NCBI GenBank assembly: GCA_024195585.1
Contig: SWBL01000618.1
Location: 1 to 16,101 of the forward strand
Length of the DNA stretch: 16,101 nt
Reading direction: 5' to 3'
Source of the DNA: Aureobasidium sp. EXF-3400
Lineage: Eukaryota; Ascomycota; Dothideomycetes; Dothideales; Saccotheciaceae
The translations under genes and the position numbers were made by a program. Below are positions 1 to 9,468 of this stretch, in pieces. The stretch's first letter is position 1. Every line of letters starts with the position of its first letter. Under the pieces are notes generated by a model, which was not told where the DNA came from, did not search any database, and worked only from the letters and a program-made list of their open reading frames with translations.

Positions 1-750
1 TGTCGAAGTCCTCACCACCCAAGTGAGTGTCACCGGCAGTAGACTTGACCTCGAAGATACCCTCCTCGATGGTAAGGAGAGACACATCGAAAGTACCACC
101 ACCAAGATCGAAGATGAGGACGTTGCGCTCACCCTCGACCTTCTTGTCAAGACCGTAGGCAATGGCAGCGGCGGTAGGCTCGTTGATGATACGGAGGACG
201 TTGAGGCCAGCAATCAGACCGGCATCCTTGGTAGCCTGGCGCTGAGAGTCGTTGAAGTAGGCGGGAACAGTGACGACGGCATTGTTGACGGTGCCACCAA
301 GGTAGGACTCGGCAGTCTCACGCATCTTGGTGAGGACCATGGAGGAAATCTCCTCAGGGGTGAAGGTCTTCTCCTCACCCTTGAACTCGACCTGGACGAC
401 AGGCTTGCCAGCCTTGTCGATGACCTTGAAGGGGAAGTGCTTCATATCGGCCTGAACCTCAGCATCGGCGAACTTGCGACCAATGAGACGCTTGGCGTCG
501 AAGACGGTGTTGTGAGGGTTCATGGCGACCTGGTTCTTGGCCGAATCACCGATCAGACGCTCGGAATCGGTGAAGGCAACGAACGAGGGAGTGGTGCGGT
601 TACCCTGGTCGTTGGCGATAATCTCAATGCGGTCATCACGGTAGATACTAAAGAGAAAAATCAGTAAGGCGTCTGAGTAGGGATTGGAGCTTGTACGAAC
701 CCGACACATGAGTAGGTGGTACCCAAATCAATACCGATAGCGGGAGCCAT
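1..750 (-). CDS. hsp70: Cytosolic Hsp70 chaperone, 5' part (runs off left edge)
   Basis: ATP-dependent chaperone of the Ssa/Hsp70 class. Only the N-terminal 232 codons lie in the window: lobe I and the start of lobe II of the ATPase domain. Exon 1 is 750-701 and begins [17 protein letters not shown], which contains the first Hsp70 signature. The intron is 700-648 (53 nt, GTTCGT donor, CTGAT branch, TAG acceptor). Exon 2 is 647-1 and reads on as [16 protein letters not shown]. Near the left edge it reads [15 protein letters not shown], the second signature (phosphate-binding), then [13 protein letters not shown]. There is no signal peptide or transit peptide, so a cytosolic/nuclear form is expected, not BiP or mitochondrial Ssc1. 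The peptide-binding domain and tail lie beyond base 1. A long opposite-strand open frame (23-667) is the usual codon-bias shadow of hsp70 genes. An orphan hsp70 tail occurs at 12327-12461 on the other strand. Confidence 0.97.
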
Positions 751-907
751 GATGGATGTGTTGTGAACTGAAGAAAAAGAAGAGGGGTATCAAACAGAAG
801 GCTTTTTGTTGACGATGTAAGAGATGTCGTCAGTCGTAAAGAAAAGAGCTTTTGATTGAGTGTGAGAGAAGAGAGTAGTGAGGTGAGGTGTGAGCAAGAG
901 AAGTAAG

Positions 908-914
908 TTTTATA
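908..914 (-). promoter_or_regulatory. TATA box of hsp70
   Basis: The minus strand reads TATAAAA here, about 158 bp upstream of the hsp70 ATG. It is followed by a CT- and CA-rich leader of about 130 nt with no ATG before the start codon, as in highly expressed fungal stress genes. The transcription start is inferred near 880. Confidence 0.7.
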
Positions 915-972
915 AATGTGCGCAGCGGGCGGTTGTTGCGTTGCTTCGGACACGACCAGAATTTGCGGGTGG

Positions 973-1016
973 TTTCCATCTTCTTCCACATGTTTCCATT
1001 ACTTGCCTCTGTCTTC
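973..1016 (-). promoter_or_regulatory. Heat shock element array upstream of hsp70
   Basis: On the plus strand TTC triplets start at 974, 984, 994 and 1014, exactly one helical turn apart. A one-mismatch TGC sits at the missing step (1004), and another TGC at 964. This matches the step-type heat shock element (three nTTCn units separated by 5 bp) known to bind HSF. The array lies 60-100 bp upstream of the TATA box. HSF binding is inferred, not shown. Confidence 0.6.
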
Positions 1017-1095
1017 TGGGACCCATCTATCTCGCCACGCCTCGTCACTTTCGAATCAATTGTGGTATCTAGCTATTTCAGAAACTTACCTGCAG

Positions 1096-1115
1096 CTTCG
1101 GGCTACTTCGAGAAG
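1096..1115 (-). promoter_or_regulatory. Second, gapped heat shock element
   Basis: TTC at 1097-1099, TTC at 1107-1109 and GAA at 1112-1114 keep the 5-bp pentamer phase, with one slot missing. The core TTCGAGAA (1107-1114) is a perfect inverted pair of pentamers. It lies about 350 bp upstream of the hsp70 start. Confidence 0.45.
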
Positions 1116-1116
1116 G

Positions 1117-1857
1117 TAATTGCCCTGTTGGGCCTGCTTTGTAGAGCTCTTCCTTCACTTCTTGCGACCGCTTCACTGCGCTTCTATCGCGGGGTGTTCT
1201 GAGAATGACGTTTCGAGGTGGTCCAAGCGTTTATGCTTTCTGAATCGTACTCTGGGGCAGGGTCGCTTTGTTCCAGAGCTGTGAACAAAAATTCATGCTG
1301 AGGTTGAGCGCACAATGACGGATGTGTTGGCGGCAAGCTCAGGAAAGGACGTCTACCGAGTCGGCGGGAACAAGCAAATGCAACAAACTTGGCAATGACT
1401 GGATCTCGAGTCCAGTAAACAGTTGAGCAAACTTACACGTTGAACCTCTATTGGCCTCGACAGCTTCTGAAAAAGCTCAAGCTTGATGAGCTCTTCCAGC
1501 ATGTTTGGTCAAGCTTCTTGCAATACCAGTTTGAGACATTCGATCGTGAATGCCAGTAGTCTGAGGAAAACTCTCAAATCCGGAGCTTCGGGTTGGTCTT
1601 TGTAAAGATGCTGGATGAGCAAGCAAAGATTGCAACAGCAAGATGATTCAGCGTCTGCAAGATCGAGACGCCGTTCGTTGGTAAGAACTACAGAATGCAA
1701 CATTCCCCTTTCGCTAAGTATGTTCCCTGCGCCCAAGCAAATATGTCCAAAACCCCTGATGTACGCCACGAATGCCAGAAAGTTAAGTGGCTTATCAAAG
1801 CCTCCCTAACATGTGAGAAGAAAAGGTCGAGTGTTTGTGTTGAGCGACGTCCTTCCG
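1117..1857. other. Intergenic, suz12 3' flank to hsp70 distal promoter
   Basis: Both flanking genes point left, so this holds the 3' UTR of suz12 and the distal upstream region of hsp70. The open frames in it are short, mostly lack a convincing ATG start and resemble no family I know. I see no RNA gene or repeat. Confidence 0.6.
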
Positions 1858-4218
1858 TTAGTCTGTTGCTGGTCTGCAATCCTCGCATCGCCAATCGGGT
1901 GTTCGCTCTTTGAGACCTACACAAGCCATATGGAACTCGTTATGTGGGCAATGCTGGATCGATGGTCAGCGGACGATGTATTCGTGATCAAGGCACAATG
2001 AACTTACGACATTCCGGCAAGCGATGACTTTGCGCGAGCCAGAAGCCACTTTGCCGCATACGCAAGCATTCGGTGCGTGGTGAGCGACATCTTGCATGTG
2101 CACGTCGTTGCCATTCGTCTGAGGGACTACGGCTGGAGAGACCTCGGCGCCGGGCTCCGTGTCGCTGTCGTCAATCATAATGACATCTAGTCTGTTATGG
2201 TTTTGCTGAGCTGTCGATGGTGGTGCAGCTTCCTCTTTGACTACCGGGCCGCTCTTGATGTGTCCTTGCCCCGTACCATTTAAAGTAGCTTGTCCTGCCT
2301 CCGCGACCAATGCGAGACAGTAATCAATGTAAGCATCTGGAATCAAGTCCATGTCCATGAGCTCACCAAGCTTAGATTTGAGTTCCTGTAGTAGATGCGG
2401 CTGCCCTAACCGTGCTGCATTTCTCCGTACGAATCGAACGACTGCTTCGCAAACGTGTACGTTCGCCAGGTTCCGTGGTTCGTCTTGCAAATGTTCGTCG
2501 AACATAATTGCAAATTCTCTGGCCGCACCAATGAGCTGGGGAAAGCCCTCTAGCCTATGCTTGGTTCGAAGCCATGAGTCGTCAGGTTCAGCATCGCTCT
2601 CACTAAGCACTTCCCCAGGCTCTACCTCTCGTTTGGACTCTGCACGAAATATAGCGACGCCTGGGATCTCAGGAACCGCATATCTCTTTCTCTTTCTTGA
2701 AGGCACTTCAGGGACCTCTTCGGGTGGCCCCACCCTTAACTGGTGATTAGTCGGCGTCAAACTTGACAGTTCATTAACGGACGAGGCCTTTGGTCGCGCA
2801 ATGCCCTTCGACATACAACCTGGTTTGGCAGTCTTAGGGAAGGCTTTGAGTGCCAACTGTTTTCCGCTAGCCCAGGTGTTGTATCCACCTTCCGAGAGGT
2901 ACTGCTGTAAATCGAATGGAATGTCTGGCTTGATCCAAGTGATTTCCCGTTCATCGCACACATTGTCGCTGGCTCGCTCGTACTTCGGAGGCGAAAGCTC
3001 AATCCGCACTGTACGAATGACTGAATCAGAGTCCGTCGCTGCTGGCTTGTGTACCTTGAAGGTGAAATGGTCATGAAAGCTCAGATAATGAAAATGAAGT
3101 CTGTCGAACGTTGGATGAGACAGACGGCCCGGGCAGAAAACGCAGTTGAGTTTGGTACGGAGGATACTTCTCGACCCTATTGGACCTCCATCGAAGACAT
3201 ATGTGATGTGGCAAGTCTGTGGGTGGTGTATCGTTTTTGGTACTTTAGGCTGGACATGGCTTTCGATCATCCGAATGATGTGGTTACACATAGCTAAAGG
3301 AGTACCGCGTGAATTGGCGACCGAGTTCCATGAGATACCTGCGCGTAAAGAGTAATCCACACTTTTGGAAGGCGAACGCTTAGATTGGTCCTCAGGCTCA
3401 TGCTCATATCGTCGAAGGGGCGACAGACTACGAATGGAACCCGACAAGTCTTTCCAAGATGCTCTCAGCTCGGCTTGTTTGGGTGATAAAATTGGTTGTG
3501 AGCTGGTGTCCGGATCGATCACGGAAAGTAGCTGAGAGGCATCCTCAGAATTAAAGCAGCTGATGCTCATAATGAGTGCAGCCTGGGGATGGCGCTCTGT
3601 TTTCCATCTCCTGCCTCCGCTTGTGTTGTGGTTTGCTAACTGGGTGGTGAGCAGCTGGTTTTCTTTGATAACGAATGGCTTCATATCAATAGTAAAAGCC
3701 ACATCGCCTTTGTCATCTTTGTTCTCGGTCAGTTTGGCCAGGCGCGACTCGGTATATAGTACGCTGGTGGGTTTGTCACCCTCAGCATGATGGACAATGA
3801 CGCTGCAATGCACATTGCATCTTATTTGAATGTGGTTAGGGGCAGGAAGCCACGGTGGATCCGCAGATGGTTCAGGCTTGGCAACCCCCAATACCTCTAT
3901 CCTTTCACCATTAGAGTTTCGTGTCTTGAGGATATGTTTTGGTTGAACATTGAGTGTTTGCCGGGCAGGGTTGATGGCCCTGAACAACATGTTCATGCTA
4001 GGCAGAAAGCGTGAGTTCTCGGGGTTTGGAAGCATATCTGCTGGTGTCGAATCCGAGGTAGGGTTTGTTGACGGATGCTTGAGAAGGTTCAGATTGTGTT
4101 CATGATGATCAAGAACTTTTCGAAGGTTGCGTTGAAGGAAGGCAGGTCGTCTGTGACTGGATTCGTCGTATAGAAGTTTCGATCCACAATATTTCCTGTA
4201 GTCGTCTACGGGGTTCAT
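1858..4218 (-). CDS. suz12: Polycomb repressive complex 2 subunit Suz12 with C-terminal PHD finger
   Basis: Core subunit of the H3K27 methyltransferase complex PRC2; nuclear. Predicted 768 residues. Exon 1 is 4218-2008 (737 codons). The intron is 2007-1954 (54 nt, GTAAGT donor, CTGAC branch, CCAG acceptor). Exon 2 is 1953-1858 (31 codons plus TAA). Without splicing, the frame would read through the donor and end early. Visible parts: an N-terminal region with RRPAFLQRNLRKVL (23-36), typical of fungal Suz12; a C2H2 finger with C359, C362, H377 and H382; a basic NLS SRKRKR (507-512); a VEFS box from about 538 to 640, starting ESDAEPDDSWL; an acidic patch VIMIDDSDTE (679-688) that looks like a SUMO-interacting motif; and a C4HC3 PHD finger with C719, C721, C734, C739, H745, C748, C760 and C763, with W758 before the last pair. 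The intron falls inside the PHD finger, so automated models can miss it. The Suz12 call is firm; the role of the PHD is inferred. Confidence 0.9.
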
Positions 4219-5024
4219 GTCTGCTGTGAGGCGAAGATGGGAATCCGACGGGTTTGCAAGAAATAAAAATCTGGACTGATGTCTCCACTTGCATCGTATC
4301 GCGTGCTTGTATTGAAGTGAAGACGATCATGAGAAATTTGGCCTTAGGCAGTGCACATGATGCGCCTCAGGGCGCGCATGCAAGGGATTGTGAGGTCTTG
4401 TTGTTGGCGGCTGTTTTGAAAAGTCGCACACGTTCAGAGCGTGGGGAAGGCAGCAGTCAGTGACTAGCGGATGAGGCAAGTGCAACTCCGTCACTCTAAT
4501 CCGAAGGTGGCACGTTCAAGTAAGGGAGCAGCGAGCGGGAAAGTATGGAAAAGAGAAAAGCAGATACTGAATCTTGACATTGCCGTTGGGCCCGAGTGAG
4601 AGCGAAGGTGTTGGTCAGGTTTCTTGCAGTGCCTAGGCAACCCGGCACTTTGTCGAGACAGACGAGAGTCACTACAACTAAGGTACCTAAGCAGGAGGGG
4701 AGGAATCTAGTCGAAGCTGCCATGTTCAGCCGGACGAAGGCAGAATGGAGCGAGAAGCAGACACGTCCTCATGGGAGGGTATCCTATTATCAAGAGTTGG
4801 ATAATGGACGAATAGTGAGATGCAGGAAGGAGGCTCAAGGTCAAAGGCGGTGACCCCACACGTCGCCATGTGCTTCTGGCCCTCCATCACGCCGACGTCA
4901 ATCATCGTCAATGCATTGTCATGTCGAGGCGAATTTATACAACCCATTCTAATCTGTTATAGACTCTTCTCTTCCGCATATTCATTCCAACAAAACACTT
5001 CATTCCTACCAAACGATCTCGTTT
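4219..5024. promoter_or_regulatory. Divergent promoter region between suz12 and SelO
   Basis: About 800 bp between two divergent start codons. I see no clear TATA box. Pyrimidine-rich sequence with CATTCC- and CTACC-like stretches precedes the SelO ATG. A small perfect hairpin (GCGCC-TCAG-GGCGC, 4362-4375) is the only clear structure. No plausible coding segment is seen. Confidence 0.5.
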
Positions 5025-7076
5025 ATGCTCTCGAGAGCACGAACCCTGCGTCCAACGCTAGCCCATACCCGCATCGCACTCATGGCAGCCCACATTTCCA
5101 CCGGTGGGCAAAACAATGTCCTGTACGACGCGACAAAGACCAATGAGAAGACGCATTCTATCATGGATCTACCAAAGTCCAACAACTTCACTACGAACCT
5201 TCCACCAGACAAAAACTTCCCCACTCCATCCAGTTCGCATGCTGCTGAGCGAAAAGAGCTCGGCCCTCGTTTGGTCAAAGGCGCCCTCTACACATACGTT
5301 CGACCCGATCCACCCACCAAGTACGAAGTCCTTGCTGTGTCTCCTGCCGCACTTCAGACTCTTTCCATCGACCCATCTTCGACAGACTCACAAGACTTCA
5401 AAGACACAGTGTCTGGCAGCAAGATTCTGACATGGGACGAGGCCAAGGCTTCAGAGTCAAACATGCTGCCTGAAGAGCAACAAAGAAGAGAACAGATATA
5501 TCCTTGGGCACAATGTTATGGCGGTTACCAGTTTGGTCAATGGGCAGGTCAGCTAGGTGACGGCCGCACTATATCCTTGTTCGAGGCCACGAACCCCAAC
5601 TCAGACGTACGCTACGAGGTTCAGCTCAAAGGTGCAGGCAAGACACCGTATAGTCGATTCGCTGACGGCAAAGCTGTTCTGCGGAGCAGTATCAGAGAGT
5701 TTGTTGTCAGCGAGAGCTTACATGCTCTCGGGATCCCTTCTACTCGTGCACTGGCTTTGACCTTCACTCCTGAGAACAAAGCTCTGAGAGAGCGTATCGA
5801 GCCTGGTGCTATCGTCACTCGTTTCGCCCAAAGTTGGTTGCGTTTCGGTACATTTGACCTTCTACGCTCTCGTGGTGATCGGGCTCTTATCCGGAAGCTG
5901 GCCACATATGTTGCTGAAGATGTCTTTGGTGGCTGGAAGAACCTCCCAGGTGCTCTGAAAGAAGGCGACGTCACCGAGACGGCTACTGACCCAGAACGCG
6001 GTTTGGCGGATACCATCGTACAGGGCGAGAACGAACACGAGGAGAATCGCTTCACACGTCTATACCGCGAGATTGCCCGTCGAAACGCAAAGACAGTCGC
6101 ATATTGGCAAGCCTACGCTTTCACAAACGGTGTGCTGAACACAGACAACACATCCATCTTCGGCTTGTCTATTGACTTTGGCCCCTTCGCCTTCCTTGAC
6201 AACTTCGACCCTAGCTACACACCTAACCACGACGATCATATGCTCCGCTACAGCTACCGCAATCAGCCGAGCATCATCTGGTGGAACCTGGTGCGTCTAG
6301 GCGAGGCATTGGGCGAGTTGATGGGCGCTGGAGCACGCTGCGACGACAACGAATTCGTCACAGAAGGTGTCAGCAAGACTTGGGCCGACGAGCTAATCAA
6401 ACGTGCCGAAACACTGATAGAGAAGACTGGCGAAGAGTTCCGCGCAGTGTTCATGGGAGAATACAAGCGCCTTATGTCTGCACGCCTTGGCCTCAAGCAA
6501 TGCAAAGATTCCGATTTCGAAGTTCTCTTCTCTGAGCTGTTGGATACACTAGAGGCACTGGAGCTCGACTTCAACCACACCTTCCGCAAACTCAGCAACA
6601 TCAGCGTATCAGAAATCGAGTCTGAAGAGCAAAGGAAGGAAGTCGCAGGCCGCTTCTTCCACCACGAAGGTCTTGGCGACACTGTAGGCACCAGCGAGGA
6701 CGATGCCAGAACCAGAATCGCAAAGTGGCTCGAGCAATGGCGCAACCGTGTCATTGAAGACTGGGGCGAGGGCAAAGATGCCGAGCGCCAGGAAGCCATG
6801 AAGAAGGTCAACCCCAAGGTAAGAAGCGCACCCAAATTGAGCATGACAGACCAAGACTAACAATTGCGTTCACAGTTCATTCCCAGATCATGGATCTTGG
6901 ACGAGCTGATCGATAGAGTAGAGAAGAAGGGTGAGCGTGAAATCCTTCAAGGTGTCATGAAGATGGCCCTCAATCCCTTCGAAGAATCATGGGGCTGGAA
7001 CAAGGAGGAGGAAGATAGATTCTGTGGTGATGTGCCTCACATCAAGCGTGCGATGCAGTGCAGTTGCAGCTCTTGA
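5025..7076 (+). CDS. FMP40: Protein adenylyltransferase SelO (Fmp40-type), mitochondrial
   Basis: Pseudokinase-fold enzyme that transfers AMP from ATP to hydroxyl side chains; in yeast and animals it is mitochondrial and linked to redox stress. Exon 1 is 5025-6818 (598 codons), the intron 6819-6875 (57 nt, GTAAGA donor, CTAAC branch, CACAG acceptor), exon 2 6876-7076; 664 residues in total, close to human SELENOO. If unspliced, the frame would stop at 6860 and lose the conserved end. The arginine-rich, acid-poor start (MLSRARTLRPTLAHTRIALM) fits a transit peptide. By alignment from memory with bacterial SelO, the active-site equivalents are K202, E225, R266, R273, D374, N375 and D384 (NTDN and DFGPFAF motifs), all present. 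QFGQWAGQLGDGR (169-181) forms the glycine-rich nucleotide region. The C-terminus is CSCSS, where vertebrate SELENOO has CSUSS, so this is a cysteine homologue of a selenoprotein. It converges with TAD3. Confidence 0.93.
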
Positions 7077-7582
7077 GCTGTTCCATTTCTGAGATGAAAT
7101 GAAGTCTACGAACAATATCATCATGCCATAATCGAAAGTCACTTTACCTTATCGTGTCGAGATCATCTTTGCAAGTGCCGTCCATATATGTGCAAAGCAA
7201 TCACGAAGAGCATCAGACTCGAATAAGAGAAACTTCATTTATGATATATTGACAATGAGGTACGCCCTGAAACCCAGCAACTTCGTCCATCTCGTTTTGT
7301 TCATTCGCAGAAAAGGGTATAAAAAAAGCTCATCAGACTGCCACCAGCTAACCCATATTGACGCCTGTATACCATGCTCGCTGTTATGTGCATAATGCTG
7401 CTGCCATTCATTCATAGGCAGTCTTCACCAGAAAACGAAGCCTCCCCCAATTTTTCGGGGCCGACACACTATCTAACCATGTCGGTAACAAAGACAAGGA
7501 AAGAAACTGAAAGAAGAAGAGAAAAAAGCCCAGGTCAAGGAATATGGCGAGAATTTTGAAGAGTTATCAAAGAAGGAAGCAA
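7077..7582. other. Convergent 3' region between SelO and TAD3
   Basis: Holds both 3' UTRs. It is moderately AT-rich, with purine-rich sequence near 7490-7570. No coding segment, RNA gene or strong hairpin is seen; a short CCCC...GGGG pairing lies near 7445-7460. Confidence 0.6.
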
Positions 7583-9134
7583 TCAGATCTGAGTCTTCTT
7601 GTCGAGGAAGAGGTGCAAGTGATTGTCGCCATCGTATGGGTCCTTCTCCTTCCACTCCCAGCACAAGAACTTCCAGTTGAGCTCGGGACGCCAGAACAGT
7701 CCATAGCCGAGACCGCCTCCATCAGCTGTCAGAGCGCCAGTCTTAGGCATACGGATGCCGAAGACGCAGCGAGCGAAGCGCGAATGCAAGATGGCCATAG
7801 TGCACATGACGCAAGGCTCATGAGTGAGGTAAATCTCAAGATCGACGCAGAGGTAGCCATCAGGGATTAGATTGTCCTTGTTAAACGCCTTGCGTTCCAT
7901 GGGCGTCAGAGGGTAGTCAAGCAGAGTCTTATCAACGAATTTGGGAGCACCAGGAGCGGGCTTGTGAGAAGGCTTGTTGATATCCAGGGCAGCCATGTCC
8001 TGGTTGAGCTTCGAAGGATCGCGAGTAGCGCTGCGGACACGTTTGCGTGCGACCATGCCTATAGCTCGCATAACAGCATGGGCCATGGGGTTCTGTTGAC
8101 CAGCAACTTCGTCAAGGTCTTGATAGCGGCCATCTCCGGCAACGGCAATGACTTCGATGGGTTTTCCAGTAGGTCTTTCGATGATGACGCATCCCACGCC
8201 AGCGCCGCAGCACTTTGCCTTTGTCTCTCCGGCGACTTTCTTGGCCATTTCCATGAGGCGGGGCACGTTGTTGTTAGACAGAACCTCCTCCTCGGCGCGG
8301 CCGATGATGCTAGGGTGAGGGCCGAAGGGGTTGGTCTTGCGGTAGATGGTCGGCCAGTACTGCTGAGACCACTGCTCGGCTTGCTCGGCACTGGTGGGGG
8401 GCAGTAGAGGAAGGGTGACCTCTCTGAGGATGAGAGGAAAGCCGTCGTCAACGAAAGGAGGGTTGGCAAGGAGGAGTTCGGTAAGGGCGTCTTCACCGAT
8501 GCAGCTGACGGGACTAACGATCAGGTGCAGCGTGGCCGGGACACTACCCCGACGTTTGTTGCGCGATGAGCGTGAGCGAGAGGAGCCACGAGAGGAGCCA
8601 TCGGCGTGATGCTCGCTGCCACTTCTGCTGCGGCTGACGGCGGTCGTCTCCGGAATGAGGTGGGTAGGCAGGAAGCGGGCCTTTGCAAAGCGACGAATGT
8701 GCTGCAAGTCGATAGCATCGAGGTCAGGGACGTTGTCCTTGATGAGACTGGGCAGGAAAGTCAGCGAGATGAAGCACAGCGCGCAAACAAAGCAGAGCGT
8801 ACCCCAGGACGGTGTTAGCAGCTCTGGATGGCAACTCTATCGTCCAGGCCTGGACAGTGGCAGTCGAGGCGCGAGCCTCTGCCTTTGTCTTCAGCAACCA
8901 GAGGCCGGGTTTGGTGGGTGGCATGTCGTTGTCGTCGATGAAGGAGGATGAGGGAGAGTCACGACCATCCAGGTCAGCTTGGGACGCAGCATCGGCGGGG
9001 CTGAAAGCAGGTCCAACACCCGGGGGTGCGGACCTTCCTCGTTGTTCTTCACTCATTGCATCGTCTGTCACCCAAGAAGGCACACTCTCACATGTCGCAA
9101 CTTCCTCTACAATAATTTCTGGTGCACGGTTCAT
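7583..9134 (-). CDS. TAD3: tRNA-specific adenosine-34 deaminase subunit Tad3
   Basis: Structural partner of Tad2 in the heterodimer that converts A34 to inosine in tRNA anticodons. Exon 1 is 9134-8803, the intron 8802-8748 (55 nt, GTACGC donor, CTGAC branch, CCCAG acceptor), exon 2 8747-7583; 498 residues. The start is the first ATG in the frame; the frame is open a little further upstream but has no ATG there. Splicing joins SRAANTVLG to LIKDNVPDLDAIDLQHIRRF, a region typical of Tad3. The deaminase domain has the zinc ligands H334 (in NPMAHAVM) and C423/C426 (in THEPCVMC). The residue two after the histidine is V336, where the catalytic Tad2 has glutamate, which identifies the non-catalytic subunit. 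A low-complexity arginine/serine-rich insert (about 149-178) separates the N-terminal region from the rest. The first 85 or so residues are acidic and probably disordered. It shares a short divergent promoter with ORC5. Confidence 0.93.
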
Positions 9135-9468
9135 CGCTAGCGTCCTCTTCCCCAGATCTGCTCGGATCAACCGTGCTTAACGCCGGTTCCTTGCATAACT
9201 CAATCCATCTCCATACTTTCTGCTTGTGCAACGCGGTGTTGATCTGTTGTCACGCCCACTTCGTTTCTTTGTGACTGCACTTCCCTCACACCGATCGGTA
9301 TTCACTTTGCTCCAAAAGTGTGCAGTCCATGGGCAGAAGCATCTGAAGATTTGACAAGATTTCTAAGCCCGTTTGTAGCTCCTAAAAACCACTGGTGCCA
9401 GAGCAGCAGCGCAAACAGGCAAGAAACATTGAAGCCTGACCTCTTTTGAGACACGGAAGGAAGCAGAT
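9135..9468. promoter_or_regulatory. Shared divergent promoter, TAD3 and ORC5
   Basis: 334 bp between opposed start codons. No TATA box is obvious. One ACGCG core (9231-9235), the centre of the MluI cell-cycle box that controls S-phase genes in yeasts, lies about 235 bp upstream of ORC5; a single 5-mer is weak evidence. Confidence 0.4.

Noticed and set aside
23..667. 214-codon open frame on the plus strand
   Set aside because: It lies exactly antisense to hsp70 exon 2; such frames arise from hsp70 codon bias and the translation has no family resemblance.
1509..1769. 86-codon minus-strand frame downstream of suz12
   Set aside because: No ATG at its start (GTG), no recognisable domain, and no splice sites that would join it to suz12, whose last exon already ends with a complete PHD finger.
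6263..6844. 193-codon minus-strand frame
   Set aside because: Shadow of the SelO coding exon in another frame; serine-rich translation with no motif.
7964..8407. 147-codon plus-strand frame
   Set aside because: Antisense shadow within TAD3 exon 2.
9135..9170. Upstream extension of the TAD3 frame
   Set aside because: The frame is open here but the only possible initiator is TTG; the first ATG is at 9134.
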